From NCBI RefSeq assembly GCF_014646755.1, contig NZ_BMNW01000005.1, positions 124,001-188,000 of the forward strand: 64,000 nucleotides of DNA, written 5' to 3'. Each line of letters opens with the position of its first letter. Positions within the stretch are counted from its first letter, which is position 1. Positions 38,986-47,784 of the stretch are shown here, piece after piece. Under the pieces are notes generated by a model that was given only the letters and a program-made list of their open reading frames with translations, had not been told where the DNA came from and searched no databases. Source of the stretch: Pseudomonas asuensis (GTDB taxonomy: Bacteria > Pseudomonadota > Gammaproteobacteria > Pseudomonadales > Pseudomonadaceae). The translations under genes and the position numbers were made by a program.

Positions 38986-39666
38986 ATGAATGTTCTTCTC
39001 GTACTGACGTCCCACGATCAACTAGGCAATACAGGCAAAAAAACCGGCTTTTGGCTGGAAGAATTTGCGGCGCCCTATTACGTATTCAAAGACGCTGGTG
39101 CCACGTTAACGCTAGCTTCACCCAAAGGAGGCCAGCCTCCTCTTGATCCGAAAAGCGATGAGCCGGAAGCGCGGACAGAAGCGACAGAACGCTTCCGTAA
39201 TGATCCCGCCGCACAAGAGGCCCTTGCCAATACGGTAGCACTCGCAAGCGTCAAGGCGGACGACTACGACGCTGTCTTTTATCCAGGCGGCCATGGCCCC
39301 CTCTGGGATTTGGCAGAAGATCAGAACTCCATCGCGTTGATTGAAGCCTTTTACACCGCTGACAAGCCAACGGCTTTGGTTTGCCATGCGCCCGGTGTAC
39401 TGGCCAACGTTAAAGACGCTGCTGGCGAGCCCCTGGTCAAAGGTAAGCAGGTAACAGGCTTTACCAACACTGAGGAAGAAGCGGTTCAACTGACCGATGT
39501 TGTGCCCTTCCTCGTAGAGGATATGCTCAAGGCCAAAGGGGGCCTCTATAGTAAGGGTGCTGACTGGGCCCCTTACATATTGACCGAGGGACACTTGATT
39601 ACAGGCCAAAACCCCGCTTCTTCGGAACCGGCTGCCAAAGCATTGCTCGAGCAGCTTTCCCGGTAA
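38986..39666 (+). CDS. DJ-1/PfpI (Hsp31-like) family protein
   Basis: A 226-residue class I amidotransferase-fold protein. The conserved nucleophile is Cys133 in ALVCHAPGVL, followed by His134. The acid residue is in the GFWLEE segment (about 21-26), and YPGGHGPLWDL follows. Related proteins act as glyoxalase III, deglycase-like enzymes or chaperones under carbonyl or oxidative stress. The exact activity cannot be told. It stands alone between terminators. Confidence 0.9.
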   Translation: MNVLLVLTSHDQLGNTGKKTGFWLEEFAAPYYVFKDAGATLTLASPKGGQPPLDPKSDEPEARTEATERFRNDPAAQEALANTVALASVKADDYDAVFYPGGHGPLWDLAEDQNSIALIEAFYTADKPTALVCHAPGVLANVKDAAGEPLVKGKQVTGFTNTEEEAVQLTDVVPFLVEDMLKAKGGLYSKGADWAPYILTEGHLITGQNPASSEPAAKALLEQLSR

Positions 39667-39704
39667 CCCCAAGCAGCTTGACCGGAAACGTAACGGATGA
39701 AATA

Positions 39705-39735
39705 AAATGCCGCCCCCTAAAAGAGGGCGGCATTT
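39705..39735. terminator. Bidirectional terminator between the DJ-1 gene and an oprD gene
   Basis: AAATGCCGCCC...GGGCGGCATTT, an 11-bp perfect stem with A and T flanks, lies between converging genes. Confidence 0.88.
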
Positions 39736-39776
39736 ATAGATGACAAGTCATCTTGATCGGTGGCGTCATTCGCGCA

Positions 39777-41087
39777 TCAAAGTAGCGGAATCGAGTAACT
39801 CAGCATCAGGCGATTCTCGTCTTGATCACGGGTATTTGCTACATCATTACGCCATACCGCATTGCGCCATTGAACACCCAGGCCTTTCAAGGCACCCGTA
39901 GGTACGGTATAGCCCAATGTAAAATCGCGCTCCCACTCGCTCGGGTTACTACCAGCCGCCTCGATATGATCTCCCTTCAGGTAAACTACGCCTGCTGTAA
40001 GCCCGGGCATACCTATTTGTGAGAAGTCATAGGAGTAACGCACTAGCCAAGTTCGTTCGCCTGCACGTGTGAAGTTCTGATTCTGCGAGAAGGTAATCAG
40101 ATATGGCGTAGCGCCATCCCCCTGGTTCAGAAAGGGGAAATTGCTGTCTCCATTGAGCACTTGGTAACCGCCGCCAAAGGTATGACCTGCCACGCTGTAC
40201 AGGAGCTGACCGCTGTACAAATCGTTATCGACCTTACCCTTCGTTACGCCACTGCCATAGTAACCATTGGAGTAGTAGCCTGAATTATGTCCATTGGCAC
40301 CGTCATCCGTGCTGTGGAAGTAGCGCAAATCACTTTTTAGCATACCCGGCCCGACCTGCCAGTTATGCACTAGCCCCAGGAAGTGCTGCTTGTAATAGTC
40401 TTCAAGGTTCGCGTAGTAGTAACTGACCGTCAGGTCCTTGGTCAACGTATAGTCGCCGCCTGCAAAGTAGAACTCGTTACTACGCTCGGTACCGCCCAGA
40501 ATGCGCAGACTGTCCATGTTTGAAGAATTACGCGCCTTGGAATGCTCCAGGCGACCGGCATTTAAGGTCAGACCCTCGATTTCCCTGGAGGTGATCATGC
40601 CGCCCTCAAAGGTTTGCGGTAGCATGCGGCTGTCGTTATAGGTCACGACCGGCAGCGTCGGCATCAGCGTGCCGTAACGCAGTTCGGTCTTGGAGACGCG
40701 GACTTTCGCCGTCAGGCCCAGCGTTGAGAAATTATCAACACCACTGCCACTGCTGTTAGCCGGAAAAACGCTATTGGCGTCTGTACCATGCGTACCTTTG
40801 CCAGAGTCAAGTTTAAGCCCCAGCATGCCTAAGGCATCGACACCAAACCCTACCGTCCCTTCAGTAAAGCCGGACTGGTAGTTAAGCATGAACCCCTGCC
40901 CCCACTCCTCTGCCTTAGAGGCAGATTTAGGCGCAGCCGAATCACGGTTGTCTTGGTTGAAGTAGAAATTACGCAAGGTAAGGGTAGCTTTACTGTCTTC
41001 CAGAAAGCCCGCTGCGTGAGCAGCGCTGTTTAGGGTCAGGCCAAGGCAGCTGGCAGCCATGGCTGCGGCAAGAGGTTTTACGTTCAA
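39777..41087 (-). CDS. OprD-family outer-membrane porin (copy A)
   Basis: An 18-strand substrate-specific porin of the OprD/OccD-OccK family, mature form beginning AGFLEDSKATLTLRNFYFN. The signal peptide ends AAHA. Family blocks: EEWGQGFMLNYQSGFTEGTVGFGVDALGMLG, SKTELRYGTLMPTLPVV, DSRMLPQTFEGG and the end RDQDENRLMLSYSIPLL. I place the start at TTG 41087 (436 residues) because GGAG lies seven bases before it, exactly as in the paralogue at 42898. The longer form starting at GTG 41099 would overlap that site. Substrate unknown: basic amino acids, peptides or carboxylates are typical. Confidence 0.9.
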   Translation of the reverse strand: MNVKPLAAAMAASCLGLTLNSAAHAAGFLEDSKATLTLRNFYFNQDNRDSAAPKSASKAEEWGQGFMLNYQSGFTEGTVGFGVDALGMLGLKLDSGKGTHGTDANSVFPANSSGSGVDNFSTLGLTAKVRVSKTELRYGTLMPTLPVVTYNDSRMLPQTFEGGMITSREIEGLTLNAGRLEHSKARNSSNMDSLRILGGTERSNEFYFAGGDYTLTKDLTVSYYYANLEDYYKQHFLGLVHNWQVGPGMLKSDLRYFHSTDDGANGHNSGYYSNGYYGSGVTKGKVDNDLYSGQLLYSVAGHTFGGGYQVLNGDSNFPFLNQGDGATPYLITFSQNQNFTRAGERTWLVRYSYDFSQIGMPGLTAGVVYLKGDHIEAAGSNPSEWERDFTLGYTVPTGALKGLGVQWRNAVWRNDVANTRDQDENRLMLSYSIPLL

Positions 41088-41242
41088 AAGATGCTCCACA
41101 ACTCACAACAAGATCGGCTCGTACGGCCGCACGGCTAGCCGGCAAGAGAGCAGATAGATCAGCGGTTGGCTTTATAGCGCCCTGTGCTTCCAGTCCCTGG
41201 AGAGTAAGGCTGCTCGCTAACGTATCCCCTGTCGGCGACGCA

Positions 41243-41256
41243 AAACTAAATGTAAA
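41243..41256 (-). promoter_or_regulatory. 14-base motif shared upstream of both oprD genes (site A)
   Basis: AAACTAAATGTAAA (minus-strand reading TTTACATTTAGTTT) lies about 155-170 bases before the start of porin A. The identical 14 bases occur at 43077-43090 before porin B, in the same orientation. The rest of 41257-41506 shows nothing I recognise. Confidence 0.45.
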
Positions 41257-41506
41257 CAAATGTTTCGTCCATAGCACAGTGCCATCTTTTTGGGCAAAAC
41301 ACTTTTTCACTGGGCCGATTGAATATCCAGCGAAGGCGGTTGTTCTTGGCTAATCACAGGCTTGAAAACGCTTGCCATGACGGGTAAGCCCTAATCTGGC
41401 TAGAGTTGCGAAGGGGTATATGCGCTGCCTTAAGGCAAACCATTTTGCACTAGGTAGCGCTTTCACATGTCTACCTATCGGTACAGTTCACGCTGTGAAC
41501 AGGCAT

Positions 41507-41537
41507 AAAAAAGCCCGTCATAAAGACGGGCTCTTTT
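41507..41537 (-). terminator. Terminator after oprD copy B
   Basis: On the minus strand, GCCCGTC pairs with GACGGGC across a five-base loop, followed by six T. It separates the two porin genes into different units. Confidence 0.9.
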
Positions 41538-41548
41538 GAACCGCTCGA

Positions 41549-42898
41549 TTAGAGCAGCGGCAGCGAGTAGCTGACGATCAGACGGTTTTCGTCCTGATCG
41601 CGCTGGCCAGGGAACTCAGAACGATACACGGCATTTTTCCATGTAACGCCCAGCCCTTTGAACGTGCCTTCAGGAATAACATAAGCGACGGAGATATCAC
41701 GCTCCCACTCGCTCTTATCACCTGTTGAGTGTCTAGCGTTATCCGCGTTCAGGTAGGTAACACCTGCAGTCAGGCCTGGTACGCCAACAGTTGCGAAGTC
41801 ATAGGCGTAGCGAACCTGCCAGGTATCTTCGCCAGCACGAGCAAACTTGGCAATCTGGGCATCAGTATTGATGTATGCAGAAGCGCCTTCGCCAGTGTTG
41901 ATGAAGGGGAAGTCACTGGAACCGTTCGTAACCTGATAACCAGCAGCTACTGTGTGGCCAGAAATGGTGTATGCAAACAGTGCGCTATAGAGCTGGTTGT
42001 CTACCTTGCCGCGGGTACGGCCGCTGCCGTAGTAGCCAGTAGAGCCATAAAGAGCTGTTTGCGTGTCAGCATTTTTATTATTGCCCTCACCTTTGCTGTT
42101 GAAGTAGCGCAGGTCAGTTTTGAATGTACCGTCGCCTAGCTTGACGCTATGACCCAGGCCCAAGAAATGCTGGTTGTAGAAGTCTTCCAGCTGGCCAAAG
42201 TAGTACTGCAACGTCAGGTCTTTAGTGACAGCGTAGTCAGCACCTGCAAAGCGGAACTGGTTGGAATCACTAGCGGTACGGCCGCTGTTGGAGCCGCCAA
42301 TTGAAAGCGATTCACTGCTGCTGGAGCCACGAGTCTTGGTGTGCTCAAGCTGACCCGCAATGAAGGTTACACCATCAATTTCCTTGGACGTAACTTGACC
42401 GCCCTGGAACGTTTGAGGCAGCAAGCGGCCATCGTTGATGGTTACAACAGGAAGCTTTGGAGAAAGCGTGCCGTAACGCAGTTCAGTCTTGGAAATTTTA
42501 GCTTTGGCAGTCAGGCCCAAGCTGCTGAACTCGTTTTCATAGCTTCCATCTGTATCCAGAGGAAAGCTACCGCTAGCACTAGGCTGACGCTCTGCCGTGG
42601 ACTTGCCGACACGACCGCCGCCATCCAGGCGCAGGCCCAACATACCAACAGCATCGACACCAAAACCAACGGTGCCTTCAGTAAAGCCGGATTGATAGTT
42701 CAGCATGAAACCTTGGCCCCACTCTTCCACTTTGGAAGGGTTGGCAGAGCCATTACGGTTATCGGTGTTGATATAGAAGTTCCGCATCGAAAGCGTTGCC
42801 TTGCTGTCTTCTACGAACCCAGCAGCTTGAGCGGAGGAAAAGGAGTACAGAGACAAGCAAGCGCTGGCGACAGCCAGAGCCAAAGGCTTCTTACCCAT
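41549..42898 (-). CDS. OprD-family outer-membrane porin (copy B)
   Basis: A 449-residue paralogue of the porin at 39777. The signal peptide (MGKKPLALAVASACLSLYSF, cleaved after AQA) leads to AGFVEDSKATLSMRNFYIN. The same EEWGQGFMLNYQSGFTEGTVGFGVDA and SKTELRYGTLSPKLPVV blocks are present, with differences concentrated in surface-loop stretches (about 95-115, 195-215, 270-290). The last residues are SYSLPLL. GGAG lies 15 bases before the ATG. The two genes most likely arose by tandem duplication, each keeping its own leader and terminator. Confidence 0.93.
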   Translation of the reverse strand: MGKKPLALAVASACLSLYSFSSAQAAGFVEDSKATLSMRNFYINTDNRNGSANPSKVEEWGQGFMLNYQSGFTEGTVGFGVDAVGMLGLRLDGGGRVGKSTAERQPSASGSFPLDTDGSYENEFSSLGLTAKAKISKTELRYGTLSPKLPVVTINDGRLLPQTFQGGQVTSKEIDGVTFIAGQLEHTKTRGSSSSESLSIGGSNSGRTASDSNQFRFAGADYAVTKDLTLQYYFGQLEDFYNQHFLGLGHSVKLGDGTFKTDLRYFNSKGEGNNKNADTQTALYGSTGYYGSGRTRGKVDNQLYSALFAYTISGHTVAAGYQVTNGSSDFPFINTGEGASAYINTDAQIAKFARAGEDTWQVRYAYDFATVGVPGLTAGVTYLNADNARHSTGDKSEWERDISVAYVIPEGTFKGLGVTWKNAVYRSEFPGQRDQDENRLIVSYSLPLL

Positions 42899-43076
42899 GA
42901 AAATAGATGCTCCAAACTATTTTTGTGTTGCTACTGAACTTATCGGTTGATAAGAACAGAACTTAAGCGTAGACCACTAATAACCCCGTTTTAATGCTTT
43001 TAGGAATAAGGTTTCCCCGTCTTATTTCCTACAGCTATTAAAACTGTTATTGGTGGCCAGTTCCTTTGCAGCGAGC

Positions 43077-43090
43077 AAACTAAATGTAAA
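43077..43090 (-). promoter_or_regulatory. 14-base motif shared upstream of both oprD genes (site B)
   Basis: The same 14 bases as at 41243, about 180-190 bases before the start of porin B and 13 bases past the stop of the PAS-GGDEF gene. Presence in both leaders suggests a common promoter element or regulator site kept after duplication. Confidence 0.45.
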
Positions 43091-43102
43091 AAGGGTTTTA
43101 GT

Positions 43103-44074
43103 CTAGCCCTGAACGATTTGATCTTTACCTTGCCGCTTGGCTTTATACATGGCTTCGTCAGCACGGGCGTAAAGGGCGTCGAGTCCTTTGTCATCTTCTT
43201 TGACAACGGCCAATCCCTGACTGATCGTGACTCGTAGAGGGCCCTGGGGAGTAGGCACCATCAATTGGCGTACCGCTCGTTGCAAGCGCACCCCTATTTG
43301 CTCCGCCAGCTCTCGGTCACAGCCCGGCAAGAGCAAGGCAAACTCTTCTCCACCAATACGGCCAAACAGGTCTCCTCGGCGGATCATTTGAGCGCCACAT
43401 TCGGCCACACGCTGGAGTACCAGATCGCCCATTTGATGGCCAAAGCGATCATTGATTTTTTTGAAGTCGTCAATATCGAAAAGCAGAAAAGCTAGCGGCT
43501 CAGCGGTCGTTTTAGCTAACTCAAAGGCACGCTGTGCGCTTTCGAAAAAGTGACGCCGGTTACTGCTTCGCGTCAATACATCAGTAGTGGCCAAGCGCTG
43601 GAGTTCTTCTTCCATGCGCTTTTTCTCGGTAATGTCTTCAGCAATGCCGACCACCAGGAGCGGCATACCTGCCTCACTGCGCTGGCTGACGAAACATTTA
43701 TCGCTCAACCAACGGATTTCTCCATCGCCTCGAATAATGCGGTATTCACGCGACTCCATGGCGCCCTGTTGAAGCACCTGATTAAGCGTTTCCTGCACGT
43801 ACTCCACATCGTCTGGATAAACGTTGTTTATCCAGACGTCATAGCTTGTCATGGCAAGCGCGATAGGTCGGCCAAAGACCTGCTCATAGGCAGGGCTTAC
43901 ATAGATGATTTCACCAGTCTGCCAGTTGAGTGCCCACAGGACTGAATTAACGCTCTCAAGCAGAGCGCTAAAAAGTCTTTCACGTTCCCGCAGACGCTCA
44001 GCCTCAGCACGCGAATGCAGTAACGCGAGCATTGTTTCATCCGCAGAGAGCGGACCTAGCAGCTGTTCGTCCAT
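43103..44074 (-). CDS. PAS-domain diguanylate cyclase
   Basis: A 323-residue cytosolic protein that should make cyclic di-GMP from two GTP. A short coiled coil (about 10-40, AEAERLRERERLF) leads to a PAS domain (about 38-150, with WALNWQTGEIIYVSPAYEQVFGRP and a C-terminal cap GIAEDITEKKRMEEEL). The GGDEF domain (about 160-320) has the active motif GGEEF. An RxxD inhibitory site (RRGD) lies exactly five residues before it, so product feedback is expected. LTRSSNRRHF replaces the usual LTGLPNRR. There is no membrane segment. The signal sensed by PAS is unknown. Confidence 0.92.
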   Translation of the reverse strand: MDEQLLGPLSADETMLALLHSRAEAERLRERERLFSALLESVNSVLWALNWQTGEIIYVSPAYEQVFGRPIALAMTSYDVWINNVYPDDVEYVQETLNQVLQQGAMESREYRIIRGDGEIRWLSDKCFVSQRSEAGMPLLVVGIAEDITEKKRMEEELQRLATTDVLTRSSNRRHFFESAQRAFELAKTTAEPLAFLLFDIDDFKKINDRFGHQMGDLVLQRVAECGAQMIRRGDLFGRIGGEEFALLLPGCDRELAEQIGVRLQRAVRQLMVPTPQGPLRVTISQGLAVVKEDDKGLDALYARADEAMYKAKRQGKDQIVQG

Positions 44075-44145
44075 AATGTCGCCGTTATATCAATCCAGCA
44101 GCATAAGAACATCATTAAAATTTTCAGTTCCACTGCCTAAAAGAC

Positions 44146-44171
44146 AAAAGCCCGCCATTTGGCGGGCTTTT
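44146..44171. terminator. Terminator after the desaturase gene
   Basis: AAAAGCCCGCC, loop ATTT, GGCGGGCTTTT is an 11-bp perfect palindrome, about 13 bases past the desaturase stop on the minus strand. Confidence 0.88.
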
Positions 44172-44183
44172 GTACAGGTTTCT

Positions 44184-45380
44184 TTAAGAAAGCGCTGAAG
44201 CCGTCGCCGGTCGTAATGAGTACGTCTTCAGGTGCTCTGCAAATTCTTTCAAGGATTGAATGCCGCTTGTTTCCGCCTCGACAATCCATTCCTTCATAGC
44301 CGCTAGCATGTCATGTCCGTTCGCGCTGGTCTTGACCCAGATATGCTGTAATGCCAAACGTTTCTCATAGATCAGCTTGAGCGACTGACTTTGCTCCAGC
44401 AATGATTGAATTGTAGCGTGTTGGCGCTCTTCAAGCAGACTGGTTTCACGGGACAGTAAGCGCTTTGCTCTGCGGATTAACGGACGCTTGGCAGGATCTG
44501 CCGAGAGCCATTCCTGCTTAACTAAAGGCGCGATGACCTGCTTGCGATATTGCGCCATGATCTGAAAGCGATTGTTAAGAATGGCCATGGCGGTGTCCAT
44601 GTCCAACAATCCCTTTCCTTCTACGCGATGAGCGATAGGCGCTACGCGGTTGACCTTTGCCAACTTGAGCCAGGAGAACAGCTTGATCCAGGCCCAACCC
44701 ATGTCGAACTCCCACTTCTTGACCGACAATTTGGCTGAGTTTGGATAAGTGTGGTGATTGTTGTGTAGCTCTTCACCGCCAATGATGATGCCCCAAGGAA
44801 CCAGATTGGTAGCAGCATCGCGGCACTCGAAATTACGATAGCCCACAGCGTGACCAAGACCATTCACCACACCGGCTGCCCAGAATGGAATCCAGGCCAT
44901 CTGGATCGCCCAGACGCTTAGTCCAAGCGTACCAAACAGGGCGATATCGATTAAGAACATAACCAGAATACCGCCATTGGGATAGCGGCTATACACGTTA
45001 CGCTCGATCCAGTCGTCCGGGCAGTTCTTGCCATAGATACGTAAGGTTTCTTCGTTCTTGGCTTCAGCCTTATAGAGCTCGGCACCCTTGCGTACAACCG
45101 TGCTCAGCCCTTTATGGACCGGGCTATGAGGATCATCTTCGGTTTCGCACTTAGCGTGGTGCTTACGATGAATGGCTGTCCATTCACGAGTATTCATGGC
45201 CGTGGTCAACCACAGCCAGAGACGGAAAAAGTGCTTAAGCGCCGGATGAAGATCCAGCGAGCGATGAGCAGAATAACGGTGCAGGTACACCGTGACGCTT
45301 ACGATGGTGATGTGCGTGAGCACCAGCGTAACCGCGATCAGTTGCCACACTGAAAGATTGAGCAAGCCGTTGTACCACAT
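44184..45380 (-). CDS. desB: Delta-9 acyl-CoA/fatty-acid desaturase (DesB-like)
   Basis: A 398-residue membrane-bound di-iron desaturase that introduces a double bond in acyl chains, adjusting membrane fluidity. The three histidine boxes are present: HRYSAHR (34-40), HRKHH (71-75) and HNNHH in the GGEELHNNHHTYP block. Membrane helices occur at about 12-32, 48-62 and 140-180. The C-terminal ~120 residues are a charged helical tail. The start MWYNGLLNLS matches the P. aeruginosa DesB-type N-terminus as I remember it. The redox partner DesC is not beside it. Confidence 0.88.
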   Translation of the reverse strand: MWYNGLLNLSVWQLIAVTLVLTHITIVSVTVYLHRYSAHRSLDLHPALKHFFRLWLWLTTAMNTREWTAIHRKHHAKCETEDDPHSPVHKGLSTVVRKGAELYKAEAKNEETLRIYGKNCPDDWIERNVYSRYPNGGILVMFLIDIALFGTLGLSVWAIQMAWIPFWAAGVVNGLGHAVGYRNFECRDAATNLVPWGIIIGGEELHNNHHTYPNSAKLSVKKWEFDMGWAWIKLFSWLKLAKVNRVAPIAHRVEGKGLLDMDTAMAILNNRFQIMAQYRKQVIAPLVKQEWLSADPAKRPLIRRAKRLLSRETSLLEERQHATIQSLLEQSQSLKLIYEKRLALQHIWVKTSANGHDMLAAMKEWIVEAETSGIQSLKEFAEHLKTYSLRPATASALS

Positions 45381-45617
45381 AGTGCTGGCGTTACCTCAGA
45401 AGGGGTAAGAATGAATACGCTCAGTGAACAGGCGTTCGCCCATTATTGCTGAGTATTTACAGATGTCCACTTATGCTTTTGCTACGAATAATGTCACCGC
45501 TCGGCTTCTTAAAACTATAAGGCATAAGAAAATCGCTAAACATTATTTTCAGAAATAAGCTCTTTCTATCACTATGCATTCACGCCGTTAACATGACATG
45601 ACGATCAGGAAGACTCC

Positions 45618-45800
45618 ATGAGCGCAACGCCCTTTCGCAGTCTGGATAGCCATAGCGATACCGTCCTCAATGATATTCAGAGCGCCCTGCAGGGTCTGCG
45701 CTTTGGCTCGGTTGAAATTACCGTCCATAACGGGCAGGTCGTACAAATCGAACGCAAAGAAAAATTTCGTCCACAGTTACCTTCTAACAATAAGACTTGA
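45618..45800 (+). CDS. oscA: Small sulfur-starvation protein OscA (YezD/DUF2292 family)
   Basis: A 60-residue protein of the YezD/DUF2292 family, centred on LRFGSVEITVHNGQVVQIERKEKFR. In Pseudomonas corrugata a gene of this type named oscA lies upstream of sbp and was linked to use of organosulfur sources and to chromate resistance under sulfur limitation. The same order is seen here. GGAAG nine bases before the ATG supports translation. Its molecular role is not established. The fold is probably a small beta-alpha unit, possibly binding nucleic acid or a partner protein. Confidence 0.85.
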   Translation: MSATPFRSLDSHSDTVLNDIQSALQGLRFGSVEITVHNGQVVQIERKEKFRPQLPSNNKT

Positions 45801-45817
45801 ACGTCTATGCGACGTTC
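45799..45817 (+). repeat. Hairpin at the end of oscA
   Basis: GAACGTC, loop TATGC, GACGTTC overlaps the last two bases of the oscA stop. There is no T run, so it could be a processing or stabilising element between oscA and sbp rather than a terminator. Confidence 0.4.
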
Positions 45818-45879
45818 GTGCCATGCCACCGTCTATCCTAGTAGCCAACTCTAAATAAAAAGTCACAAGGAGCCGTTTC

Positions 45880-46878
45880 ATGTTTATCCGCCGTTTCGCT
45901 TTGGCCGCGTTGGCCGGCGTATTGATTGCAGGGCCGGCCGCCGCCGCAACGGAGCTGTTGAACGTGTCTTATGACCCGACACGCGAGCTTTATCAGGAGT
46001 ACAACGCAGCGTTCGCCAAGCACTGGAAAAGCGAAACGGGTGAGGAGGTAACCGTCAAGAATTCGCATGGCGGATCAGGCAAGCAAGGCCGCTCGGTTAT
46101 CGATGGATTACGCGCTGACGTAGTCACGCTGGCCCTTGCCGGCGATATTGACCAGATCAGCAGTCGTAGCAAGCTGTTGCCAGATAATTGGCAGACGCGC
46201 CTTCCGGATAACAGCACGCCGTATACCTCGACTATTGTTTTCCTGGTGCGCAAGGGTAACCCCAAGGGTATTCATGACTGGGCCGACCTGACCAAAGAAG
46301 GTGTAGAAGTCATTACACCCAATCCGAAGACGTCTGGCGGGGCTCGGTGGAATTTTTTGGCCGCCTGGGCCTGGGCCAAGAAGGAATACGGCAGCGACGA
46401 GAAAGCACAAGCCTATGTACACGACCTTTATAAGCGTGTCCCCGTGCTGGATACCGGAGCGCGTGGCTCGACCATCACGTTCGTAAATAACCAACTGGGT
46501 GACGTACTTATTGCCTGGGAGAACGAAGCGTTCCTGGCCAAGAAAGAGCAAGGCGGTGATCAACTCGAGATTATCGTGCCGTCGCTGTCCATTCTGGCTG
46601 AGCCACCGGTAGCAGTAGTGGATAAGGTGGCGGATCGCAAAGGCACACGCAAGGTTGCCGAGGCTTATCTGCAATACCTCTATAGCGAAGAGGGTCAGCG
46701 CATTGCAGCCAGGAATTTCTACCGCCCCCGTAACGAGAAAGTGGCAGCCGAATTTGCCCAGCAATTTCCGAAGCTTGAGCTTGTCACGATCGATAGCGCC
46801 TTTGATGGCTGGAAATCGGCGCAACCCAAGTTCTTTAATGACGGTGGAATCTTCGACCAGATCTATCAAGGCCATTAA
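45880..46878 (+). CDS. sbp: Periplasmic sulfate-binding protein
   Basis: A 332-residue sulfate receptor that delivers sulfate (or thiosulfate) to CysTWA. The signal peptide ends AAAAT near residue 23. Family blocks: [66 protein letters not shown] and [24 protein letters not shown] ten bases before the ATG gives strong translation. In related bacteria the operon is activated by CysB under sulfur limitation. Confidence 0.96.
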   Translation: MFIRRFALAALAGVLIAGPAAAATELLNVSYDPTRELYQEYNAAFAKHWKSETGEEVTVKNSHGGSGKQGRSVIDGLRADVVTLALAGDIDQISSRSKLLPDNWQTRLPDNSTPYTSTIVFLVRKGNPKGIHDWADLTKEGVEVITPNPKTSGGARWNFLAAWAWAKKEYGSDEKAQAYVHDLYKRVPVLDTGARGSTITFVNNQLGDVLIAWENEAFLAKKEQGGDQLEIIVPSLSILAEPPVAVVDKVADRKGTRKVAEAYLQYLYSEEGQRIAARNFYRPRNEKVAAEFAQQFPKLELVTIDSAFDGWKSAQPKFFNDGGIFDQIYQGH

Positions 46879-46900
46879 TGCCTGAAGCGTTATAAAGAAT

Positions 46901-46924
46901 GGCCCTGGTTAACCGGGGCCTTTT
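46901..46924 (+). terminator. Partial terminator between sbp and cysT
   Basis: GGCCCTGG, loop TTAA, CCGGGGCC (8 bp, one G-T pair) followed by four T. It probably lets part of the transcripts through, so that the binding protein is made in excess of the membrane complex. Confidence 0.7.
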
Positions 46925-46956
46925 GCCAGGTCTGCAGGCCTGACTAAGGAAACACT

Positions 46957-47775
46957 ATGTCGCGTCGTACTTCCCCGGTCATACCCGGCTTCGGATTGAC
47001 CCTGGGCTACACCATTGTCTATCTCAGCCTTCTTGTGCTGATTCCGTTGGGGGCCATGTTTGTCCATGCCGCTCAGCTTACCTGGGACCAGTTCTGGGGC
47101 ATCATTACCGCACCACGCGTCTTGGCCGCCTTGCGCCTGAGCTTTGGAACTGCGTTTGCGTCAGCTGTCATCAATAGTGTTATTGGCGTACTGCTGGCAT
47201 GGGTGCTGGTCCGCTACACGTTTCCCGGACGCAAGATCATCGATGCCATGATCGATCTGCCTTTTGCATTGCCCACTGCCGTGGCCGGTATTGCCTTGAC
47301 GGCGCTATATGCCCCGGCCGGATTGATTGGCAGTCTGCTGCAACCACTGGGAATCAAAATTGCGTTTACTCCGCTTGGCATCACACTGGCGCTGGTATTT
47401 GTCACCTTGCCGTTCGTAGTCCGTACCGTACAGCCCGTGCTGGCGGACATTCCCAAAGAGATAGAAGAAGCAGCCGCCTGCCTGGGGGCTAAGCCATTAC
47501 AGGTGTTTCGCTACGTATTGCTACCGGCAATCCTTCCGGCATGGCTGACCGGCTTTGCCCTGGCGTTTGCTCGCGGTGTGGGCGAGTACGGCTCGGTCAT
47601 CTTTATTGCTGGCAACATGCCGATGAAAACGGAAATCCTGCCACTGCTGATCATGGTCAAGCTTGATCAATACGACTACACCGGCGCTACGGCCATTGGC
47701 GTAATGATGCTGGTGGTGTCGTTCATCCTGCTGCTGGGGATCAACCTCTTGCAGCGCCGTATCGAGCATCCTTGA
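46957..47775 (+). CDS. cysT: Sulfate ABC transporter permease CysT
   Basis: A 272-residue permease with six membrane helices and the EAA loop (EIEEAAACLGAKPLQVFRYVLLPAILPAWLTG). The GEYGSVIFIAGNMPMKTEILPLLIMVKLDQYDYTGA block is typical of CysT. It pairs with CysW to form the sulfate channel. It is ten bases from cysW. Confidence 0.95.
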   Translation: MSRRTSPVIPGFGLTLGYTIVYLSLLVLIPLGAMFVHAAQLTWDQFWGIITAPRVLAALRLSFGTAFASAVINSVIGVLLAWVLVRYTFPGRKIIDAMIDLPFALPTAVAGIALTALYAPAGLIGSLLQPLGIKIAFTPLGITLALVFVTLPFVVRTVQPVLADIPKEIEEAAACLGAKPLQVFRYVLLPAILPAWLTGFALAFARGVGEYGSVIFIAGNMPMKTEILPLLIMVKLDQYDYTGATAIGVMMLVVSFILLLGINLLQRRIEHP

Positions 47776-47784
47776 GGGAACACC

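Noticed and set aside
46108-46875. 255-residue minus-strand frame opposite sbp
   Set aside because: Shadow of sbp with no ribosome site or homology.
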